DNA of 64,000 nucleotides from Rhododendron vialii (Eukaryota; Streptophyta; Magnoliopsida; Ericales; Ericaceae), in contig NC_080563.1 in NCBI RefSeq assembly GCF_030253575.1, positions 38,609,501 to 38,673,500 of the forward strand, written 5' to 3'. The notes below the pieces were generated by a model, which was not told the DNA's origin, did not search any database, and saw only the letters and a list, made by a program, of their open reading frames with translations. A program made the position numbers and the translations under genes. Shown piece by piece: positions 57,701 to 64,000 of the stretch; the first letter of the stretch is position 1, and each line of letters begins with the position of its first letter.

Positions 57701-60700
57701 ATGGAGTTTTTGATGATTAATGAAATTATAAAGAGTGTTATCTTTTATGCCAAATTCTTTGGTATTCTACGGAATCAACAAAGTGTTTGATGCCTTTATT
57801 CCTGGGTATTCTTTGACTAAACAGGTTTAGAGAAGGATTTCGATTTCTGGGTATTCGTTACGAATCAACGGATTCGGACTCAATTTAGTAGTTCTGTGTT
57901 TCAATTGGCCCGATCTCCTTTTTCAACACGCCTCCCTGCATCAGTTGGTATCAGAGCCTGCGCTCGATTCCGGATCATGGTGCGACAAGAAGTTCGTGAT
58001 GGTCTTTATGCTGTTGCCAAAGATGTGAACGAAGGTGATGAGGCTGCACGGGGTGCACAACTAGGGGTATGGTTTCAACGGATTAAGGATACGCATGATG
58101 CTTTGGTCAAGAGGGCCGCCTTGATCATTGATAATCAACCTCACTACCACCCATTGAATTTGTGCTCCTTCATGGAGGAGGCTCCAGTTCGGTGGCCTTT
58201 TACATCTAAAGTTATTCTTGATCCAGTTGTGGATTGGAATAAACCACCACTTTTCGACGAAGAAATTGAAATCCTTCAAGTAAAAGAAGCATTTAAGCCT
58301 TGTGTTTCCAACATTAGTCAGCCTAGCGAAGAGCTCGGGGTAAGAATTGATTTTGGCAGTTCTAAAATTCTCACAAAGGAATCAGAGTGGGATGGATTCT
58401 TAGTCATTAATGATGCATACAAGGGAACCCCCAATCGTGTGTGGTTCGTTGGATGCAAAAATGGAGATATGGCAACATTGGTTGAAGGCAACATTGTTAA
58501 TATGCCTGGAAAGGAAGTTGTTCCCTTAATTTTTGAAGACTCATCTTTAACGTTCAGGTTCAAAAAAATTAATTTGAAGTACAAAATTGATGCGGACAAG
58601 TTTCGCCAAATTCAACTATACAAACTCGAGGACGAGTTTCTTCAAGCCGGAGAGAATGATGCAGATTAGATTTTGGAAAAAAATCGAAGTTTATTAGTTT
58701 TTATTTTACTATTTTAGTTTTAGTATTTTGTTGAGAATCTTATAATTTCGGATTACTAACATAGAGTTATTTAGTTTCTTAATTTAGATTGAGTCAATTT
58801 CCTATTCTATATTTTCTTGTTTTACAAGATTTAGGATTGTTTCCGAATATTTTTGTTTCCTTTTAAGCTCTAGGATTCCTACTAATATATAATAAGTTTG
58901 TAAGCCTTAGGGCTATGGAGTTTTTGATGATTAATGAAATTATAAAGAGTGTTCTCTTTTATGCCATTCTACGGAATCAACAAAGTGTTTGATGCCTTTA
59001 TTCCTGGGTATTCTTTGACTAAACAGGTTTAGAGAAGGATTTCGATTTCCGGGTATTCGTTACGAATCAAAGGATTCGGACTCAATTTAGTAGTTCTGTG
59101 TTTCAATTGGCCCGATCTCCTTTTTCAACACGCCTCCCTGCATCAGGATGCATATCATAGAGATCATAACGAAAAAGCCAAAAGGTGCATTTATGGCACA
59201 AGCAACAGGGCTTTCAATCAAGAGTCTTGTCCAAAAGCCTCCTAAAGCTAGCTTGGTTACCATGTTAAAGCGTCCAACTCAAAACCAATTGGCAATGAGT
59301 GGAGAGGCCGCCCAAGCTCATGCACTTGTGTTGGAGGTTATAATTGATCGACAATCTTTAACAGGTGCAATAGGTAAAAGTTAGATACGGTTATGCTTGA
59401 AAATAAAGTGAACAACATCTGTTGGGTTGCTATAAATCAACTTGAATTTTGAGAATGATGTGTGATGCTAGCAGAGAAGTAGGATAAGAAATGTACTAGT
59501 GTAAAAGTTAAGAAATGGTGCTGCACGTGTACTTGAAGTTGAAGTGTTGAACGATTAACATTGGTTTGAGATGTGATAAACCAACTTAAACGCTTACAAG
59601 GAAAATGAATATGATGCAAGTTGAGGATCTGTCTATGGGGATAAGGAAATGGAGCTGGGCAAAGGTGTGATGCTTTGTGGAGTAAGATAGAACATGGTTA
59701 AATTATCCTCGATTTAGGGTTTTAATATAGCAAGCTAGGGGAACCTAGGGAAATACACTTGTACCTGATTTCTTTATAATTGGGACAAAGGGGAGTTATG
59801 GTTGTGAAGTTCTTGTTCTATCAAATAAAAGTAGTGAGGCAACATTGACATTATAATATATTATAGAGCTTTCTTGTCTAGATACGACCTTTCTTTTTGT
59901 AACGAAGGAATCAATAGAAAGGACTCGGCTTATTTTTGTCAGTGAAGAAATAGATATAACAGCCTATCAAATCCTGCCGTGTCTAGCTGCAGCTAGCTGA
60001 CATGTTTGCAATTAGTTAGAATTTGGAGTCTACACCAAAACGGTCAACATGGTTGAAGTTTCCTGGTACAACAAATATGCATGGTTTGCATTGATATGGT
60101 GGTAAATGAACAGCAATCTTATACAGGGATGTGGTACTTGCAGTGAAAGTATGCTTTGCTCCTTCTCTCCCCCTTCCTTTTATGTGTTTGTGTATAAAAG
60201 GACTTGCAAAGTTTTCTTCTGTCACAGAACCTCTCTCCTTCCATCCATTTGTTGGAATGTAAATTTCATTTTTGTGTTGATAGTTTGAAGATTTTTATTT
60301 TTAGTAGCACATATAACTTGTACACTTGCTGGTCCTGTGCTTTAGGAATACTGCATCCCAAGATGTACATGCACCGCTTTCTGTTAGCCAGCGTGATTTG
60401 CGTTCTGCGCGTTACACCGAAGAAACAACCGCTAAACAGGTGACATTTAGCGACCCATTCGGTCGTACTGAAGTGGATGATCTTCAAGTGGAGGGGCAGC
60501 AAAATGAGAGTGAGCCTAATGCTAATTGGGTTTCCAAAAACTCTCCTTATTCAACGTCAGTTGTTGATCCCACCTCTTCGTATTCTCCTTATTTACCACC
60601 AGTACTCGAAGAACCTTCTTCGTCTTACTCTGAAGGTGATAATATCTTCTTATTTAACGTTTTTGTTCATTAGTTTAGGCATTCATATTGTTTGTCACAC

Positions 60701-61738
60701 AGTAAACTCACTGCCATATCCAGCTGGAGAAGATGATCCACTACCTGGTATAGAGGACCTCCAAATTACAGGTGATGCTTTTCCTGGAAAGGAACTCCAA
60801 GCATGCGGAATCTCTATTAATGGAACAACCAGTTGTAACTTTGAGGTGCTTCTAAAATTCAGGCTTGCGCTTCTTTCTTGTGACTAAAGCTCCATTTGTT
60901 TCGAATACGTCATACATTATTTATGAGGAAACATGAAAATTTAACTTGATTTCCCCCAAAGTTTTTGGCATCAGCTTGTACACCAAAATGCTGATAAAAG
61001 AATCTCTGAATTTTGATGCTACCAAACCAAATGAGGATGTGTTGGTCCTTCATTGCAAGCCCAACGACTCAGTTTTGATAATTCATAGAGGAGATTTTGT
61101 TTTTCGTTGTTAATTTTTGGAGAAATTGGAGTGGCTATGTAGTTTTCACTTTCACAGCTAACGAGACTCGAGTCAGGCTTACTTCCCTCACGTCTAGAAA
61201 TTTGTGTAGTTCCCAGTCATGACAGGTAGCCAGCACGGGACTGGAGTCATGTGGGTTGTTAATTAACGTACAGGAAGTCAATGTGTTAGTTTTTTTCTGC
61301 TCCCTCGTGTAAAACATTTTACTCCAATTTCATTCTTGTATTTGTGGGTAAATATTTTATGTAGAAAAAAACAGAGCCTAAAAATCTTGTTTATGGTTTT
61401 TAATCTTTCTTTGATGTGCCTCAGATTGCCTATTTACATGCAATGGCTTCGATTGCTAATTTTTGCTTTCTCTTCTGCTCTCTGCAGTGGGTACGCCATC
61501 TGGAAGATGGATCCATGAACTATATAGAGGGTATTTTCCCTGTCTTTGATATTTTGTTTAAGTGGTTCCTGCCTTATTTTGAATAGTTTGATGATGTCGG
61601 AGGGGAAAAAAGGAATAGATAGATTATGAGAAGGTTTTTTTGACAGGGGCAACGCAACCTAAGTATCTTGTTACTGCTGATGATATTGACAAAGTCCTCG
61701 CTATTGAAGTCCAGCCTCTGGATGACAGGAAACGCAAG
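45706..61738 (+). CDS. Plant coiled-coil protein with AIR9-type A9 domain (5' 618 codons; continues past window)
   Basis: Fifteen coding exons with GT-AG junctions keep one frame: 45706-45903, 49140-49202, 51624-51970, 52091-52175, 52290-52367, 52452-52511, 52624-52728, 53308-53415, 54698-54739, 54903-55013, 55163-55272, 60346-60635, 60724-60845, 61488-61530 and 61647-61738. The last ends at a donor (GTATTC) with no stop, so the 3' end lies beyond 64000. Order: Asn/Gly-rich N-terminus; helix (FQVIKAVEAAEVTIKQQ, AEENAILRTEHQILRQELEKY); Ser-rich linker; more predicted coiled coil (DLFDKIREHEEEILQLRRHL, RNEKYILEKRIAYMRM, DAASKAISYRQDIIEENIRL); low-complexity linker; then LPGIEDLQITGDAFPGKEL, WVRHLEDGSMNYIEGA and YLVTADDIDKVLAIEVQPLD. 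That last block matches the A9 repeat of AIR9, a cytoskeleton-associated plant protein. The cellular role here is unknown. The start is the first in-frame Met after an upstream ORF. Confidence 0.85.
46621..46638. repeat. 18-base C homopolymer
   Basis: An uninterrupted C run in the second intron of the coiled-coil/A9 gene, followed by GG. Confidence 0.95.
48400..48636. mobile_element. Stowaway-like MITE, 237 bp
   Basis: The ends CTCCCGCCATCCCACTTTAA and AAAGTGGGACGGGGGGAG are inverted and flanked by TA on both sides (48398-48399 and 48637-48638), as for Tc1/mariner-derived MITEs. The whole element folds back around 48525-48545 (GAGTACTTTAATTTGG). It lies in the intron between coding exons 1 and 2. 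Confidence 0.88.
53756..54127 (+). mobile_element. TRIM retrotransposon (372 bp) in intron
   Basis: Two about 105-bp direct repeats (53756-53863 and 54023-54127) share TTGTTCCAC, TATGAGCCTGGGTG and TTTGAGTTGGATGC, ending in TTTAACA. TGGTATTAGAGCC right after the first matches an initiator-Met tRNA primer site with one change. TGTGGGGGAG before the second is a polypurine tract. The flanks GTTTC (53751-53755) and GTTTT (54128-54132) agree at 4 of 5. The left LTR has decayed ends. No ORF. It sits in the intron after the exon ending at 53415. Confidence 0.85.
55796..56319. mobile_element. hAT-type MITE, 524 bp, with GGCGGC-rich minirepeats
   Basis: The ends are CAGTGTTCTAAATGGCGG and GCGCTATTTAGAACATTG. 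The exact 8-bp TACACAAC flanks both sides (55788-55795 and 56320-56327). The interior has repeats of CTTGGCGGCCACCTTGGCTG (55940-56030), which account for the repetitive Trp-Arg-rich and Ala-Lys-rich ORFs. Lies in the 5.07-kb intron 55273-60345. Confidence 0.92.
56328..57139. other. Intron sequence, possible old retroelement remnant
   Basis: Part of the 5.07-kb intron. 56600-57010 reads like eroded retrotransposon coding sequence on the minus strand, but with no continuous frame and no motif I can name. Confidence 0.25.
57292..57431. mobile_element. MITE with AATAAGTACTTATT interior, hAT-like
   Basis: CGGTGTTCCACTTTC and GCGAATCTGGAACG are imperfect inverted ends. The flanks AGGTAAGG (57284-57291) and GGGTAAGG (57432-57439) agree at 7 of 8. 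The palindromic AAATAAGTACTTATTT motif occurs three times inside. Confidence 0.65.
57443..59145 (+). mobile_element. Young non-autonomous LTR retrotransposon with a non-gag-pol ORF
   Basis: LTRs 57443-57943 (501 bp) and 58657-59145 (489 bp) start TGATGCAG and end CTGCATCA. They are nearly identical; the main difference is a 12-bp indel (AAATTCTTTGGT region). GGATG flanks both sides exactly (57438-57442 and 59146-59150). TGGTATCAGAGC at 57946-57957 is a perfect initiator-Met tRNA primer site, and GGAGAGAA before the 3' LTR serves as a short polypurine tract. The internal 713 bp has no protease, reverse transcriptase, RNase H or integrase motif, so its mobility must have depended on another element. 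It was inserted into the minus-strand TRIM. Confidence 0.93.
57977..58669 (+). CDS. Unidentified 230-aa protein inside the LTR retrotransposon
   Basis: The frame starts at ATG 57977, 20 bp after the primer site, and its TAG (58667-58669) lies 13 bp inside the 3' LTR. The frame stays open upstream into the 5' LTR (Met at 57896), but the first Met after the primer site is the likelier start. Sequence features: an acidic-basic helical N-terminus (MVRQEVRDGLYAVAKDVNEG), a Trp/Pro-rich middle (FMEEAPVRWPF, VVDWNKPPLFDEE), a probable beta-rich centre (WDGFLVINDA, RVWFVGCKNGDMATLVEGNI) and a charged C-terminus. There is no CCHC knuckle and no catalytic motif of gag, protease, RT or integrase. The final LEDEFLQAGENDAD resembles the end of plant Ty3/gypsy polyproteins, so that tail may be left from a parent element. 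The rest could be a captured host gene or a lineage-specific accessory protein. Confidence 0.75.
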   Translation: MVRQEVRDGLYAVAKDVNEGDEAARGAQLGVWFQRIKDTHDALVKRAALIIDNQPHYHPLNLCSFMEEAPVRWPFTSKVILDPVVDWNKPPLFDEEIEILQVKEAFKPCVSNISQPSEELGVRIDFGSSKILTKESEWDGFLVINDAYKGTPNRVWFVGCKNGDMATLVEGNIVNMPGKEVVPLIFEDSSLTFRFKKINLKYKIDADKFRQIQLYKLEDEFLQAGENDAD

Positions 61739-61814
61739 GTATTCTCCTTTATGTAGACTAATAGAATAACCAATCATGCTTTTATATATATATATATATA
61801 TTAGAATATATCCA

Positions 61815-62145
61815 ATGAGGGATCCAGCATGGCCTTACCGCGCGGGACTCTCCTTTTCCGATCGAATTGCGACGATCTGAGCCGTTCAATATGTTGAGAA
61901 CGTAATTTTAGGGGTACCAGCGAGAAATTAGCAAAAAAAATGATTGGGAAGGGCTTAATCCGAGCAGTTTTTTACTGAACCGTTAAATAAAAAACTATTC
62001 GGATCAAGCCCTTTCCGATCATTTTTTTGCTGATTTCTTGCAGGCACCCTTAAAATCACGTTCTGATCCCTTTGAGCGGCTCGGATCGTCCCAATTCGAT
62101 CAGGAAAGGGGAGTCCCGCCCGGTAAGGCCGTGCGAGATCCCTTA
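61815..62145. mobile_element. Palindromic MITE in the last intron
   Basis: The left arm (GAGGGATCC, GGCCTTACCGCGCGGGACTC, TTTCCGATCGAATT) is mirrored by the right arm (AATTCGATCAGGAAAGGGG, GAGTCCCGCCCGGTAAGGCC, GATCCCTT), centred near 61975. Exact ends are unclear because microsatellites border it. Confidence 0.7.
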
Positions 62146-62679
62146 GGAGATCTGGACTCTCTCTCTCTCTATATATATATATATATGTGCTATGCCACCA
62201 CTTATGGCTGTGTCACATGTTTTGTTCTTCGCGCCTTTTGTCTTTGTTTTTGGGTTCACATATACTAGCATAAGGTGTGCTGGGGCATTAAATGCTTAAG
62301 TGGCTCTATTATAGGTCAGCATGTATTCACTGTTGTAATGAAAACACACGGTCAGATGAGAACGAGGTTCAAAACTACAAGAAGTTTAAATAGCACGTCC
62401 GTTTGATTGGTAATGTCATGCGTTGGAATGCACAAGGGAAGAGGCAAAACTCAATTTTTTCTGGTTGAAGCATTCCCACATGCTAGGGATGCGTTTCAAT
62501 GAGCACGGGTTTCCAAAACTCATTCCAAAAGTGTTTGCATGTGAGGTTTTTGGAAGTTTTAAAAATAATGTTGTATGATTTTAAAATGCTTGAACAAAAC
62601 CAAGTAACCAAAAGTTAATAGGCTTAGAAACAATACCTATGACTAGCTTATAGTCCAAACTCCAAACAACTAAATCATC

Positions 62680-63890
62680 TTTAGGCCAAACCAAACCGAG
62701 CCTTACGTCCCAATCACTTGGGGTCGGCTACATGAATCCGTTTCCTCCATTGAGCTCTGTCAAGGGCCACTTGTTCACACAGACCCATTATACTCGTATT
62801 TTTGCGCATTACAACATCTAATGTCAATTTAGGTCTACCCCTCCCCGTAACATTGCTACCTAGAGCTATCCTATCCACTCTCTTAACTATTGTATCTTCT
62901 GGTCTACGATAGATATGCCCAAATCACCTTAGCCTATTTTCCCTCAACTTCTCCTCTATAAGTGCTACACCTACCATCTCACGAACTGTTTCATATCTAA
63001 TCTTGTCTCGTCTAGTCTTACCACACATCCACCTCAACATTCTTATTTCTGCTACACTCATCTTGCTCGCATGTTGTTTCTTAATAGGCCAACATTTTGT
63101 CCCATAAAGCATTGCTGGTCTTATGACAGTTCCATAGCACTTCTCCACTTGAGCCACCCCACTTGGATTTTATGGGTCACATCATCAGCAATCTCTCCAT
63201 CTCTACTAGTAATTGAGCCTAAATACCTAAAATGATCACTCTTTGGTATCTCCTGGTCTTGGATCATTACTCTTTCTTCATGTGCACTACTGGTACCACT
63301 AAACTTGCACACCATATACTCAGTTTTACTCCTACTTATCTGAAAACCATTTGACTCTGATGCTTCCCTCCAAATTTCTAATTTCGTATTAACACCTCTA
63401 GCGGTTTCATCTACGAGGACAATGTCATCTGCAAACATCATACACCATGGAATATCCTCTTGAAATTGTCTAGTCAATTCATCCATAACTAAGGCAAAGA
63501 GGTACGGGCTCAGGGCTGACCCTCGATGAAATCCTACGGTGATTGGAAATTCACTTGTTTCCCCTACTAGTGATCTAATGGTAGTGACGACACCTTCATA
63601 CATGTCTCTAATCACCTTGATATACCCTTTGGTCACTCCTTTTCTCCAGAACCCACCATATGATGTCCTTAGGCACCCTATCATAAGCCTTTTCTAAGTC
63701 TATGAAAACCATATGGAGTTCCTTCTTTTTTGCTCTGTGTTTTTCTACCAATCTCCTTAATAGGTAGATAGCACTCGTAATCATATTTGGATTCATGCTA
63801 TAATGCACATTTTTTACCTTTATCAAGAAGTGAAATAACCGTTGTTGAAGCTTTAAGACAGTCTTCATGTTGAAACCCCTCGTGGAACTC
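62680..63890 (-). pseudogene. LINE reverse transcriptase fragment, frameshifted and 5'-truncated
   Basis: Three overlapping minus-strand frames together give the C-terminal half of a plant non-LTR reverse transcriptase: FIDLEKAYDRVPKDIIWWVL, then the segment GSALSPYLFALVMDEL, the catalytic FADD box (WCMMFADDIVLVDE), FRYLGSITSRDGEI, and the post-RT segment MLRWMCGKTRRDKIR. Frame changes near 63610-63680 and 63121-63157 show it is broken, and the upstream GFMPGRST-type motif is already corrupted. The 3' end, near 62680 (CCAAACCGAGCC in plus sense), reads like the usual LINE tail. It lies antisense in the host gene's intron. Confidence 0.88.
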
Positions 63891-64000
63891 TAATTATCAC
63901 CTAAACTACAAGCAAATTATACACTCTTTAGGAATGAATTTTTACAAATGTACGATGACTACCCAAGCCCCAAGGTACTGAAGGCAGGAGATCTAATAAA

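Larger units (their letters stand above)
57140..59363 (-). mobile_element. Minus-strand TRIM, interrupted by a MITE and an LTR retrotransposon
   Basis: The 3' LTR in element sense is 57140-57247 and the 5' LTR is about 59264-59363. Both read TGTTAAAG to CTTTAACA-type ends and share GTCCAACTCAAAACC-like and GGAGAGGCCGCCC sequence. GGTGC flanks both ends exactly (57135-57139 and 59364-59368). A reversed polypurine tract (CTCCCCGC, 57248-57255) and a degraded reversed primer site (GCTTGGTTACCA) are in the expected places. Related in sequence to the TRIM at 53756-54127. Its interior hosts the MITE 57292-57431 and the LTR element 57443-59145. Confidence 0.85.
61739..64000 (+). other. Intron of the coiled-coil/A9 gene running off the window
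   Basis: Follows the donor at 61739. It contains a (TA)n tract (61784-61802), a palindromic MITE, a CT/TA microsatellite (62158-62184) and the LINE fragment. About 62190-62680 and 63890-64000 show nothing recognisable. The next coding exon is not in the window. Confidence 0.6.

Overview
The window is nuclear DNA from a flowering plant, most likely a woody eudicot. The evidence is spliced genes with GT-AG introns, proteins of plant-type families (an E-class PPR protein, a MOS11-like protein, a coiled-coil/A9 protein), AT-rich intergenic DNA and a dense load of plant transposon types (MULE, hAT, Tourist and Stowaway MITEs, TRIMs, a LINE). No rRNA, tRNA, CRISPR or prokaryotic feature was seen. 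The species cannot be named from the sequence alone.

Layout: 1-9.8 kb is repeat territory. It holds tandem and dispersed copies of a palindromic repeat with a GTGG-rich core, a truncated carbohydrate-esterase pseudogene (2814-3329), a MULE-type MITE (5999-7158) and a 20-bp minisatellite (7821-8099). 9.8-22.6 kb is a segmental triplication (copies A, B and C). Copies A and C carry one LUC7-like zinc-finger exon on the minus strand, and about 4.5 kb of unassigned sequence with candidate minus-strand exons lies between A and B. 24.0-27.2 kb holds two adjacent foldback elements with C/G-rich ends and nested hairpins.

Three genes are well supported. A two-exon PPR gene (29207-31925, +, 664 aa) closely resembles Arabidopsis At2g37310. 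A four-exon MOS11-like gene (38925-35487, -, 207 aa) encodes a probable mRNA-export protein. A long gene on the plus strand starts near 41.4 kb and runs past the right edge. Its first 618 codons, in 15 coding exons, encode a coiled-coil protein ending in an AIR9-type A9 domain. The genes share no obvious pathway. They are ordinary neighbours in a TE-rich region, and the long gene's introns hold most of the recent insertions.

The most notable item is a 1703-bp LTR retrotransposon (57443-59145) in an intron of the long gene. It has a perfect 5-bp target-site duplication, an initiator-Met primer binding site and near-identical LTRs. Instead of gag-pol it carries a single intact 230-codon ORF that I do not recognise. 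It is nested in a minus-strand TRIM that still has its own perfect target-site duplication. Several insertions elsewhere can be placed precisely because a tandem copy in the same window preserves the empty site.
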